Assembly (NCBI GenBank): GCA_037157565.1
Contig: JAZHRO010000062.1
Span: 1,612,001-1,676,000 of the forward strand
DNA length: 64,000 bases
Direction: 5' to 3'
DNA from: Thalassia testudinum
Lineage: Eukaryota; Streptophyta; Magnoliopsida; Alismatales; Hydrocharitaceae
This document shows positions 47,605 through 58,619 of the stretch, piece by piece. Below the pieces are notes generated by a model that was not told the origin of the DNA, made no database searches, and saw nothing but the letters and a program-made list of their open reading frames with translations. Every line of letters starts with the position of its first letter. Positions within the stretch are counted from its first letter, which is position 1. Both the position numbers and the translations under genes were made by a program.

Positions 47605-48285
47605 ATGGAAGATGGATCCCGCCCTTCTCACCAGATGCAGAGGGGACTAAACCCTTATATGCAAGAAGTTGTCAAGAAAGAAATAATTAAGTGGCTTGAC
47701 GTAGGAATCATTTATCCGATCTCAGATAGTCCTTGGGTAAGTCCCATGCAAATTATTCCCAAGAAAGTCGGAATTCCCGTTGTGACTAACAAGAAAGGAG
47801 AAGCTGTTGCAACTCATTCAGCTTCCTCCTGGAGAGTCTGTATTGATTACAGGAAGCTAAACACAACCACAAAAAAGGATCATTTCCCTCTACCCTTCAT
47901 CTATCAGATCCTTGAAAGATTAACTAGGCAAAAGTACTTCTATTTCCTAGACGGTTACTCGAGATACAATCAAGTCCCTATCCATCTTGAGGATCAGGAA
48001 AAAATGACTTTGACCTGTCCCTACAGAACCTTTGCTTTCCGTAGAATGTCATTCGTCTTATGCAATGCACCCGTGACTTTTCAAAGGTGTATGCTAGCCA
48101 TATTCTCTGACATGGTGGGAGAGTTCATGGAAGTCTTCATGGACGGTTTCTCTATTTTTGGAGAATCATTTGATTCTTGCCTAGCTAATCTCGAATTGAT
48201 CCTTAAAAGATGAATCAAAATAAGATTGGTCCTTAGTTGGGAAAAGAGCCATTTCATGACACAAGAAGGTATCGTCTTAGGTCAT
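47605..48285 (+). pseudogene. pol: Reverse transcriptase of element C, 5' half
   Basis: Open for 202 codons (to 48213), then remnants up to the solo LTR insertion. Typical Ty3/gypsy RT blocks: WVSPMQIIPKK (44-54), WRVCIDYRKLN (76-86), FLDGYSRYNQ (114-123), FAFRRMSFVLCNAPVTFQRC (143-162) and FMDGFSIFG (178-186). The last block is normally an MDDF motif; here the second catalytic Asp is Gly, which should abolish polymerisation. After 48213 the reading WEKSHFMTQEGIVLGH runs into the insertion at 48286. Confidence 0.9.
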
Positions 48286-50338
48286 TGATAAACGCCAGTT
48301 TATCATCATTTTTATGCATTAAAACAAACCTAGCTCTTAGGATTTTGCTCCGCAAACGGGTTTTTGGGTTGCATTTAGGCATCAATTAGGTTAGGCATGC
48401 ATTGCACCTTTTATTGTCTTTTTAATGTGTTTTTGTGAGTGTTAAGGATATACAGATTGTCAGAACTCCAAAACCTTAGCACTCAAGAAGGAAATTGGTG
48501 AAGAAGAAGCTCAGACTAACTGGAACTCAGCTTGATCCAGCTCACCATAGCTGGATTCCAACTCACTTGAATTAGGGTTAGCTCATCTTAGCTCCATTCA
48601 GCTCACCTCAGCTGAATAGCAACTCAAGAGAGCTCATCTTAGCTCACCTTAGCTCAGGTAAGCTAAGATCTAGCTCAACTTAGCTGAGTCTAGCTCATCT
48701 CAACTCCCATTAGTCCACGGGCCCAGCTGAGTTGACTGGAGTTCACCCCAGCTCGGGTCCAGCTACATCCAGCTCCACTCAACTCTGGCCAGCTGAAGAT
48801 GACTTCATTCCAGCTTAGGAAGCTCAAGTCTAGCTCCCCGGGACTTAGCTTAGCTCAACTCAGTTGAGCTAAGCTACCTTAGCTGCCTCACCTAGCTTGA
48901 TTCTCCCCGGGAGCATTAGACCCAGCTCATCTCAGCTCCTTTCAGTAGAAGCCAGCTTGCTTTAGCTTGGCTTAGTAGCTAGCAAAGAACTAGCAAGCCA
49001 AGCTAGCTAAGGTAACTCCTTGCAGCTCTCTTCAGCAGCCACCAGCTCTAGTGCAGCTCAAGATGACTGCCTCTAGCTCTTCTCCCTAAAAACCCTAGCT
49101 CCAAATGCCTCCAACTCTACTCCCTACTAGCTAAGCTAGCTAAGCTACTTAACTTAGCTAGTCCACCTCCATGGCACTAAAACCTACTACCCTACTACCT
49201 AAGCTCCAGCAAAAAGACCACCTACTCCTACTTTATTTTGGTGCCAACTATCCCTTCCATCACCACCCTACATCCACCATCAAAACCCATCTCCACTCTC
49301 CATTTTTTCCCTCCAAAATTGCCTTTTAGAAGGTATTTTTGGAGGAAAAACCAAGGCACCTCTTCATTTCCCTTCCATTTTTCCCTCCAAAAATATCCAA
49401 GCACCCCTTCATTTCCCTCCAAAAAAACACCATAACCACCCCCCTTCCTATCCTATAAATACCCTACCCTACCACCACATAATTCCCATCCTCCCATTAG
49501 TTTAATTCCACATTACACCCACCATAATTCAAGGCTAAGGAAGAAGAAGAAGAGAAGCAGATTAAGGGGGCATCCTACTTGCCCTTTTGGTGCCTTCTTC
49601 CCCTTCTTTCTTCTCCCTTGTGCCACTCCAAGGAGGAGGAGCACTCCCCCACTAGGAGGATGGCCAGGCAAGGAGGAGCAAGGGTGGTACACGCCCACCC
49701 TTAGAGATCATTGGAGGTGGTAGCTTCCACCTTGGAGGACACCATTTTCAAGGAAGGAGAAGGAGGAGCCCTTTTCAAGCCTAGGAGCCACTAAGCTTGG
49801 AGCAAGGAGCTTCCCCTCTTCACCAACAATTCAGGAAGATTTGCATTTTATTTTCCTTGTTGCAATTATCTAGTAGTAGAAGCATTCATCTACTAGGGTT
49901 TTTTGTAAAACACTCTCTCTTTTAATCAAAGTTGCCTTCTTTAATCTTGTTGTTGCATAGTCTTGTAGAATTCTTGTTTAACCATTTTCACTCCCTCTCC
50001 CTAATTACTCTAGGCCTCCACGTGCCTAGAGTGAGCTTAGGGAGAGGTTCTACTTGTCACTATAATAGTAGTGTAGTGGATTAGTATAGAGAATTTTCTT
50101 GCTGTCAACAAACCCGCCTTGTTCTCATTATTTCAAAAAAAAAAAATTCATATATATAAAACACCAAAAAGAAAGTTGAGCTCCATCTTTAAAGCAAGGG
50201 ATTTTAATTTTGCAAACATTTGGCCTCCTTGGATGACCCTAGATACTCCCCTATCTAGGTTTATAAATTTAAGAGTTGATCAGTTTTGCACGTTACAACG
50301 ACGTATTTTACAAACCGTGTAAAATCCGTATCAGTCAT
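48281..50338 (+). mobile_element. Solo LTR E inserted in C pol
   Basis: 48286-50333, 2,048 bp, TGATAAACGCCAG to CCGTATCA, with target duplication GTCAT at 48281-48285 and 50334-50338. It splits the RT coding sequence between LGH and VIS. TATAAATA at about 49454 is its promoter box. It shares no obvious internal similarity with the B/D or C LTRs, but it starts with the same type of terminal hairpin (TGATAAA/TTTATCA). Confidence 0.95.
48508..49160 (+). repeat. 10-bp-phased AGCT array in solo LTR E
   Basis: AGCT occurs at 48580, 48590, 48600, 48610, 48631, 48641, 48651, 48661, 48672, 48682 and 48692, a nearly exact 10-bp phase with consensus AGCTCAYCTT. More irregular AGCT-rich sequence extends to about 49160. 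Confidence 0.85.
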
Positions 50339-50884
50339 GTAATCTCTGAATGGAGAATTGAAGTTGACAAAGCTAAGGTTGATGCTATTTCCAAACTTCC
50401 TCCTCCCACATCTGTCAAACAAATTTGATCATTTCTTGGTCATGTGGGATTCTATCAGAGGTTCATCAAGGATTTCTCCAAGGTTGCTCACCCTCTGAGC
50501 AACCTTCTTGCCAAAGATACACCATTTGAATTCGACGAATCATGCCGCAAGGCATTTGATTTTCTTAAAACGGCAGTCACTTGTGCTCCGGTGCTGCAAC
50601 CACCAGTCTGGACAGCCCCATTTGAGATCATGACTGATGCTTCTGATTATGCGGTCGGGGCTATTTTGGGTCAAAAGATCAACAGAAAGCCCTCTATCAT
50701 CTACTATGCTAGTAAAACTATGGATGAGGCCCAGAGGAATTATACCATTATTGAGAAGGAGTTGCTAGCTATAGTATTTGCTTTGGAGAAATTCAGGGCT
50801 TATCTCTTAGGGTCTCACATCATAATTTACACCGACCACTCAGCCTTGAGACATCTCATGGCCAAAAAGGATGCCAAACCTTAG
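50339..50884 (+). pseudogene. pol: RT connection and RNase H of element C
   Basis: RT resumes after the solo LTR (VISEWRIEVDKAKVDAISK). After one stop (about 50429) there is an open stretch at 50444-50884: GFYQRFIKDFSKVAHPLSNL, then the RNase H-like domain with TDASDYAVGAIL (residues 64-75), EKELLAIVFA (104-113) and YTDHSAL (129-135). The acidic catalytic residues in these blocks look intact. It would remove element RNA after minus-strand synthesis and leave the polypurine primer. Confidence 0.9.
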
Positions 50885-52349
50885 CTCATTTGATGGATTC
50901 TTCTGCTTCAAGAATTCAATCTTGAATTCAAAGATAAATTCATGGCATAAAATCTGGTGGCAGATCATCTTTCGAGACTTCTAAGTGATTCTCCTTGTCT
51001 GGATATTCCGATTACTGATACTTTTCCAGACGAGACTATTCTTGTAGTGTTAGGTGTCTAAACCTCGTGGTTTATAGACATAGTAAACTATTTGGTCATT
51101 GGTCAAATCCCTCAGGATTAGACCAAGCAACAACGAGATAGACTCAAATCTGAGGCCAAATATTACTTCTGGGAGGACCTTGAAATGTACCGCATCGGCT
51201 CTGATTAGATTATTCGCTGATGTGTTTCGGAGAATGAATTCCAAAGTATACTTGAGTTCTGCCATGCATCTGCATGTGGTGGACATTTCTCCGGGAAAAA
51301 GACGGCTGCAAAAATATTGCAATCTGGATTCTATTGGCCATCTTTATTCAAGGATGCCCAGGAATTCTTGAGGTCTTGTTCCTAATGCTAGGCACTTGGG
51401 AGCATAACCAAGAGAGATATGATGCCTTTAAATCCTTCCCGTCGAAATCTTTGACGTTTGGGGCATAGATTTCATGGGACCCTTTCTCCCTTCATTTGGA
51501 CACTAGTACATTCTTGTTGCTATTGATTACATGTCCAAGTGGATTGAGGCTATTTCCACCTGAACCAACAACCACAAGGTGGTCATTGATTTTGTCAAGA
51601 AGAACATCTTTAGTCGGTTCGGGAATGCGAGGGCTATCATCAGCGATGGTGGTACTCACTTCACTAATGCCCAGTTCCATAGTTTATTGGCAAAATACAG
51701 AGTAAATCACAGAATCTCCACACCTTACCACCCTCAGACGAACGGACAGGTCGAGATCTCCAATCGGGAGATCAAGAATATCCTGTAGAAGGCGGTTAGG
51801 CCTGATTGAAAAGATTGGACTCAAAAGCTTGAGGACGTTCTTTGGGTGTATTGTACGATGTAGAAAACACCTATTGGCATGTCATCGTTTCGTCTAGTGT
51901 ATAGAAAGACGTGCCATTTACCTGTAGAGATTGAACATCGAGCATTTTGGGCGATCAAGAAATGCAACTTTGATCTAAGTTTAGCCAGAAAGACCAGGAA
52001 GCTCCAACTATTTGAGTTGGAGGACCTTAGAAATGATGCATACAAGAATTCCAAGATCTATAAGGCTTGGACCAAAGCTCTTCATGACCAACTGATTTCT
52101 TGTAAGAGCTTTGAGCCGAATCAGAAGATCTAGCTCTTTGATTCTCGACTTAAGCTCTTTCTCGGCAAGCTTAGGTTAAAGTGGGGCAGCCCATTCATCA
52201 TCAATCGAATATTTCCCAACAGAGCCATTGAGATCTCTGACCCAAAGATGGGTAATTCTTTTAAGGTCAACAGACAACGTCTGAAATCTTATGTTGACCA
52301 TGTTATTCTAGAACCTATCTCCGATAAGGTTGCTTTAACCTTAATGTGA
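50885..52349 (+). pseudogene. pol: Integrase of element C, degenerate
   Basis: The zinc-binding N-terminus is visible at about 51250-51395 (FCHASACGGHFSGKK, then LQSGFYWP and a Cys pair region). The catalytic core includes a FMGPF-like block at about 51470, ISDGGTHF (about 51636) and [20 protein letters not shown] (51729-51788), which hold the second Asp and the Glu of DDE. The C-terminal domain continues at 51879-52133 (RKTCHLPVEIEHRAFWAIK) and to a stop at 52347 (NRQRLKSYVDH). Several stops and frame changes make it non-functional. It would join element cDNA to host DNA with 5-bp staggered cuts, matching the duplications seen here. Confidence 0.85.
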
Positions 52350-52378
52350 TTTCTTTAGCTGGACTTCGCTTAGCTGAT

Positions 52379-52398
52379 GGCATTAAACTCAGCACTTG
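52379..52398 (+). other. Degenerate post-ORF block of C
   Basis: GGCATTAAACTCAGCACTTG, 29 nt after the pol stop. It matches the first half of the D' block; the GGGAGGCAACCC half is not recognisable. Confidence 0.45.
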
Positions 52399-53706
52399 TA
52401 TAGTCTAGCTTAGAATTGACCTGAGGATCATGGAATACAGGTGATAGTTTCTTCATTCAACCCTACTTCTCATGCATTTTATTTTCAATGAGGAGATTGC
52501 ATCAACTAGTCATGGGGGGGTGGATTCATTTCTGAATCATTTTGTCAGCTCTGTGGAATTCTTATAAATTCTACATATTTTTCTCTTTATTAAAAAAAAT
52601 TAAATTAGGAAAGAATAATTAGGGCTTAGGAATTTTCAACCTTAAGGAATAATATAGTAGGATTTGAACACTTAGACCCTTCAGGTCTTTGGGCTTAATC
52701 AGCTTGGGTGTCCCCTAAAATGTGGATTTGTTTATCGAGTCCTCGCCATTCTAAATTCAATTTTTAATTGGTTAAATAAGTTGGGGTGATAAGTACACAA
52801 CTTATTAACCTGCCCTCTAATTTTTGGGGATTTTAAGTTTAAGCATTTACACACTTTTCTCACTGACTCATTTTTCGATGGTTTTAATTGAAGTTGGGTA
52901 GCTAATAAACCTTCTAGGGTGGTATGGCTGGCAAGTTATCATGGGTAACAGCCCATTGGTAGGTTGTCTAGAGCCTAGTCACATGACCATTCTTTTCCTG
53001 CTGCCTTTAGGTAAATCTTAGATCAGGGAAGCCACCTACTTAGAAAAAAAGAAAAAAATAGAAAAATATCCAAAAAAAAAAAAAGAAAAGGAGAAAAGAA
53101 AAGAAAGAAGAAGAAGAAATAAGCCATACTTCACCGCACGAGTATGGCTGGTAAGTTATCGTGGGTAACAACCCATTGGTAGGTTGTCCAGAACCCAGCT
53201 CAAGAAATGCACGTATAATTCCAAAACACTTAGGAAGAAGTAGAGGAGATATACTCTGGGTTTGCCCTTGTGTTGACCCCATAAAAATAAAACTAGGGAG
53301 AAAGCTACTGATCGAATAGATACACCTTTAGGCAACATTTCTTTTCAAGGTCACCTAGGGGCGTAGAAACCCGAAGTCCGTTCTAATCGCAGATCAGTGA
53401 GTCTATCACATTTCACACATAAAGATGGTTAAAACTTAGGGTTCTCTTCGAGTCTTTGGTGGGTTGAGTGGTTGTAGAAAGCTTCTTCGAAACCCTAAAC
53501 TCAAAAATCCAAAAAAAATTAGAAAAGAAGAAAAGAAGAAAAAGATCCTTCCTTGAATAAGGCGAGGGCTTGAGGTAATCTGCATTTTGTTAGACACCCG
53601 AGCATTGTTCTGTCTTTGTAGTTTAGGTCTTTAGTAAAAATCTCCTAGTTTTGAATAACTTTTGCCCAAGAAATCTAACTCAATTCTTTTATAAATAGCA
53701 TATAGT
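52399..53706 (+). other. C 3' untranslated region with a dispersed repeat
   Basis: Non-coding. A segment of about 60 bp starting GTATGGCTGGCAAGTTATC at 52922 recurs at 53142 with few changes, 220 bp apart. A-rich runs lie at 52590, 53041-53120 and 53510-53550. Confidence 0.7.
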
Positions 53707-53743
53707 TTTTGCTAGGGACTAGCAAAAGATAGGCATGGGGGTG
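53707..53743 (+). promoter_or_regulatory. Polypurine tract and upstream hairpin of C
   Basis: Hairpin TTTTGCTA-GGGAC-TAGCAAAA (53707-53727), then AGGCATGGGGGTG (53731-53743), then the LTR TGATGTGC. Confidence 0.9.
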
Positions 53744-54342
53744 TGATGTGCATACATCTAAATAGCCAAAAATGTCTATTAATGCATGTTCTTAGTATCA
53801 TATAAGCATCATGCATTGTAAATATTGCATAACATGCATCATCATGCATTTAGGTCAAATTATACAAAATGTATAGTAATTTCTTTTTCTTGGTGGCCAG
53901 GGATAGGGCGACATTTAATTGGGCATTAGATTGAAGATTCATCTATACGGATTTGATTAGGGCGATGATCTGAGTTCAACAACTCCAAGATCGTCTTGAT
54001 CGGACTTCCATACATTAGATATAATCTGAGGAAGATCAAAGATCAAGGACCAAGATGGTATAAATCCACACTTTAAATGACAAATCCGACCGCACGGATG
54101 GGTTCGGATCGACGATTGCAGCTTAACGGTGTGAAAATCGCTCCAATCCAACATCCGTGGCACCATCCACAAGACATAGAAGATGGACGGCCAAGATGGT
54201 GCCACGTGGCCTCCCTATGTTCGACTAGGATTTCTTTTTGAGTTTCGGTAAAATTTATTTGTTGATGGATTTCTTTGTAAATCACACTACAACAACGAGT
54301 TTTCAAAACTCAATCTTTTTGCGATGATTTTCCGATCCAACA
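53744..54342 (+). repeat. C 3' LTR with internal deletion
   Basis: Only 599 bp. It matches the 5' LTR up to GATGGACGGCCAAG, then jumps to the CCTCCCTRTRTTCGAC block near the LTR end, losing about 1,060 bp including the TATA box. Confidence 0.9.
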
Positions 54343-54527
54343 CCTGTGGTTACTTTGCTTTTATGATATGATGTTAAAACTGTAGAATTAACCCTAATTT
54401 AGTGTATTCCTCTCAGAATGGATGTGTAGGGAATTACGTCTCTTAGGCGATTATGTAGGACCTTTTGTTAATTGATTTTGATTAAGTAAAGCTAGTTATG
54501 GCTCATGATGATGTTATCATCAACTGC

Positions 54528-55782
54528 ACAGACGAAAGTATGGAGATGAGCAGCTTAAGCCTATGGCCATGACCAGATGATGAATCGAGATGTTAATGGT
54601 TCCTGATCAAGGTCTGAGCCTTGATGGAGTTACTGAAGCTGTATTGGAGATCAATTGAAGGAGCTATTGTTCAGATGTGAAGGAATTGAGTAGATGCTGC
54701 TGCTGCTGTGAAGTGATTGAAGAGCTCTAATGTGCACTGAAAAGAAGAGGGCTTTAATAGTCCCAACTCGGTGGTCCACCAATGCTCAACTATGTATATT
54801 ATGAATCATGTGCCGTAGCCGTTCGAGCAACTACGATGCCTATGGGTGTGATGCATGCATACTACTCTAAGCATATCTTGACCCTTTCCTAGTGAGGGGC
54901 AGCTTGCAGGCGATTGTATCTAATCATACCATGTGGCGTTGATCTGGCCATTGGTTGCCAATCTTTTTGAAGTAGAGGGCACTTATGCCTTGACTGTGAA
55001 GAGCTTGTGTATGCCTTAGTTAGCCACGTGAAGAACTTTGTAAAGGAGATTGAAGGCTATGCTTAACTTGTATAAAAACAAACATTTTTAGCTCTTGTTA
55101 TTCATTTTTTTTTATGTAATTGGAGATTAATTCTCAATGCTTGTATCTTGCATGATTAACATTCATTTAGAGAATTAATTGCCATGTTAATTGTTAATTC
55201 TTGCAATTGATTCATGTGCCTAAAATATATACTAATTATCTAATTAAGCTAGTAATAATTTAAGCCTTCTAATTAAGTTAAGTAATTTATATAACTTAAT
55301 TAGGCTAACATAATTTAAGTAGATTAAGTAATTATGTATTAAGTATGTTATATATAATTTAGTAAGTTAAGTAAGATAAGTATTACTAAGTTATATGTTT
55401 ATAGTTGTTAAGTTAAGTATACTCTTAAGTATATAAGCTAAGTAATAAATATTTATAAGTTATATTTGTAGATTAATTATGTATTAGTTAAGTTCTATAG
55501 AAGTAGTTATGTTTATAATTCATTTAAGTAAATAAGCTAAGTTAAATTATAAATCTAAACTTAAGTACTTATGTATTGTACATTATAGGCTAAGTAATTA
55601 ACTTATGTAAGTTATTAAGTAAACCTAACTTATTAATTATTGTATCTTTAGTATTTTTAAGTCTAATTAACTTAACTAAGAAAATAAAAATAATTTAAGA
55701 GAATAATTGGTGAATTAAGCTATAATAAGCCTCCCAGTGAATGACATGGACTCATCCAATTGTAAGTTTATAAAATATGTTG
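54528..55782 (+). other. Pre-insertion DNA right of element B
   Basis: Continues the unclassified region of 12168-14116. 54528-55080 is mixed sequence without a recognisable ORF. 55100-55700 is very AT-rich, with many repeats of TTAAGTTA/TAACTTAA-type words. Confidence 0.55.
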
Positions 55783-58487
55783 GTTATTGATGATAACATC
55801 ATCATCAGCCATATCTAGCTTTAATTAGTCGTAATCAACAGTTAAATGCTCCTACATAATCGTTAAAGAGCCGTAATTCACTGCAAATCCATTTTGAGAG
55901 ATAAACAGTAAAATAGAGGTAAATCTGCAGTTTTAACAGAATATCCTAAATGCAGAACAATCATGGGATTTCCAGGGGTTTTAAAGGTCAAATGGTCATA
56001 AATGTCTAATAAGTGGATTCATGCAGACAAAAACAGGTTTTCGTGCATTTCGAGAATTAATGGAATCTGAAACACTAAAAATAGACCCACTTAATTAACT
56101 GAGGTTTTGGTCAGGACAAAATTCACCTAAACCTTTTAAAAATCATAGAAAAATATTCCTTAAGGTTTGGTACCTTTTATTTGACCATTGGAACCCAATT
56201 TGACCTAAAATAGAGTCTCAGACAAACAGTTACCCAAATTTGGATTTCTACACAAATTAACCAGTCAAACTTGATCAAAACCAAATTCTGACTTCACCAT
56301 TATTTTCCTTGAGTCAAAATTAGGTTTCTACCAAAATATAGGCCCAATCAGAGATCACCTTGACCTAGTTTGCATTTTAGTCCAAACAGACTCTTTTTAT
56401 CACACAATGCCCTTAACTCTTTGAATTCTTTACAAATAGGACCCTAGGTTTTTAATCTTCTTTAAAGTTTGGTCCTCGCACCATTTTTGGAAACTTAGAC
56501 CTTCACTATCGAGATTCGAGTGAGGATTCATAGCTTGATTCTTAATCAATCACTCCCAAATTTGAAAGGGAGGTTTCTTAAGGAATTCCCTTCCAAATGA
56601 GACCACTCATGAATCCTAAAACTCTCTAGATTCCTCATGCGAACTCTTTGAAACCACGTGTATCCGGCTTGCGCGAAAAGCTTGGAGTTCGCAAGCTTGT
56701 TTCCAAGCTTGGAACTCCTAAGGGCCTATAAAAGAACCCCGATCAAGTTCCTTACCTCCTTAGCTTGGTTTGGAGGCCGGTTCCCTCTTCTTCCCTTCTC
56801 CCCGACCTTCATCTCCACAAACTCCAGCGACCTTCTCCGACCACCTTCCTTGTCCGCTCTCACAGACCATAGCGAGTGGATTCTCCTTTCTTGACTTCTT
56901 CTGCACGTTGCAATACCAGCGAGCGTTGCCTAAGCCCCCTCGTCGTCGTTGCTTCTCCCATCGGAGTCTTCACCTTCCACAGCACCAGCCATACCACAAC
57001 CGGTGCCATCCTCCCCTTTCGTCCAATTAGATCAGGTAGATTAGTTCCCATAGATCCTTAGGTTAGTTTCCACTATTCAAAACCTAAAAACAAACCCTCG
57101 AAGCATCTGCATGCTACCTTCGTCCTCACCTCCGGCCACCCCTCTGGCGAGTCCACCCCACCTCCACAACCCACCAAATAACTCGCCAACACCCCCTACA
57201 CCTCCGTCACATCAACACGACCAAAAGACCTCTCCAATTTTGCCATTCCATCCACCCAAACACATTGTCGAACAACCCACTATCGCACGTCCTTCTCCGT
57301 CGTCGACCGACCCCTCCGCTCACCCTCTCGCCACTCCACGCACACCACCACGTTCTCCATTCCAAGGTGAAGCTTTTGAGCTTATTTGACGTGGTTGAGA
57401 GGCCGTATTCTTCTATTTCAGGCCCGACCAGAGCTCCGCTGTCGCCCTCAAGTTCTTTGACATGCCTCACGTTCTCTGGCCACATTCGCTCTAGGTCTTG
57501 GTCCCAAGAGTCGTGGAATCATCCCAGGACCACTCCCAGGTGGTCAATTGAAGACCACATCACCTGCAGCCGCTGTAATTGGAAAGACTTCCTTGCTGCA
57601 GGTGCATGCAAAGGACAAGGGGATATTTAGTCCCACATCATTTATGGAAGGTCGCATAGCTACACATAAATTTAATTTGTCAAGTGGCCTTATCGCCTCA
57701 AGACACATGGGGTGAGGTCCCTTACCCGCACACTCGACCTGCTTAGAGCTATCACTCCTTGGCTGCGACACCCACACATGTAGCCCTGGACCTGGTTACA
57801 CGACCCAAATGCCCGATTAACCTGGATATTTGAGAGAAGAGGAGAGGAGGAAGGAAAGAAAGAGAGAGCGGAGGAGGGGTGGGTTTTGCTCTTCAGAAGA
57901 GATTTCCAACACTTACTCACTAGAGCCTTGGCTCCCCTTGTGTGTGAAGAGGGAAGGTTCGAGAAGGAGGAGTATACCTTGAGAAGAAGAAGAGCTCATA
58001 TAGAAAGCAGAAGAAGAAGAAGAAGAAGAAGAAGAAGAAGAACAGCAAAGAAGAAGGCTCTCTAAGTACTGTAGCAGGCAACAGTTAAGTCGTCTGATTA
58101 CCAAATCAGACGTCTGATCACTGTTCATTTATTTCAAACATTTGAGTAATTGATATATATGTGCATAAACTAATAATTGGTGATCTAAATCATCATTATT
58201 TTGTCTTAGATATCTTTTTGGTCTCTTAAGTCTTAAAATACTCATGTTATCCATTGAATATCTAATGTGACAGATTATCATTCATTGAATATCATTATTC
58301 TTGACTTATTCCTGTGCTCATTTATATTTTAATTGAAGATTAGCACGTGAATTCCATATTTGCTCCCTGTTTCAACCTCGGACTTCATTTAGATATTTGA
58401 GTTATAAATTGTATTTGTTGACCAGCAATTTCGAGTATACTGTAACGCAACAATTTTAAAACATCAATTTCACGCGTTAATAGTTAT
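55783..58487 (+). mobile_element. B/D-type solo LTR with target-site duplication
   Basis: 55788-58482, 2,695 bp, TGATGATAACATCATCATC to CGCGTTAATA (the usual CA end now TA), flanked by GTTAT (55783-55787, 58483-58487). TATA box at about 56724 (GGCCTATAAAAG). Its length equals the reassembled B LTR. The CTGATT hairpin is at 58089-58114, and a GAAGAA run is at 58010-58045. Confidence 0.85.
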
Positions 58488-58619
58488 CTTGCACATTATA
58501 CTACGACATAAACAACATTTATTATTAATGCATGAAAGTTGAACATCGGTACCCGAAGGGAGTTTAGATGAGGATCACTCCTTTTGTAAGGGTTTGAAAT
58601 TTAACAAGCCCTTACTAAT
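58488..58619. other. Short unclassified spacer
   Basis: 132 bp between two LTRs. Nothing recognisable. Confidence 0.4.

Larger units (their letters stand above)
41712..54347 (+). mobile_element. Element C, gag-pol LTR retrotransposon of Athila type
   Basis: Inserted in the B 5' LTR with duplication CCTGT (41712-41716, 54343-54347). 5' LTR 41717-43377, primer-binding site 43381, gag-protease-RT-RNase H-integrase, polypurine tract 53731, 3' LTR 53744-54342. It has no env-like ORF. Coding regions carry about a dozen stops, and pol is split by solo LTR E. Confidence 0.9.
28788..54522 (-). repeat. Element B 5' LTR, in three parts
   Basis: Parts: 28788-30408, 40818-41716 and 54348-54522, separated by the B' and C insertions; about 2,695 bp in all. 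The LTR end TGTTTGACGAAATAGG directly abuts leader sequence at 28787 with no primer-binding site, unlike B'. Confidence 0.85.
14117..54527 (-). mobile_element. Element B, non-autonomous LTR retrotransposon with nested insertions
   Basis: The ends are 14122 (TGCTGTTGGACG; or 14125 if a CTG slipped) and 54522 (ATGTTATCATCA), flanked by ACTGC at 14117-14121 and 54523-54527. Without nested DNA the LTRs are about 2.7 kb. The interior (22860-28787) has a polypurine tract and an acidic orphan ORF but no gag or pol. The 3' LTR contains D'; the 5' LTR contains B' and C. B is therefore older than B' and C. Confidence 0.8.

Noticed and set aside
48286..50333. Intron within C pol, as known for Ogre elements
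   Set aside because: The insertion has TG...CA ends, a TATA box and a GTCAT duplication on both sides, so it is a solo LTR and not an intron.
52350..53743. Possible env-like gene after pol in C
   Set aside because: Some Athila elements carry an env-like ORF, but this stretch is short, A-rich and full of stops, with no signal peptide or membrane segment visible.
57966..58060. CRISPR-like or satellite array (GAAGAAGAA)
   Set aside because: A simple trinucleotide microsatellite without spacers, in a plant LTR.
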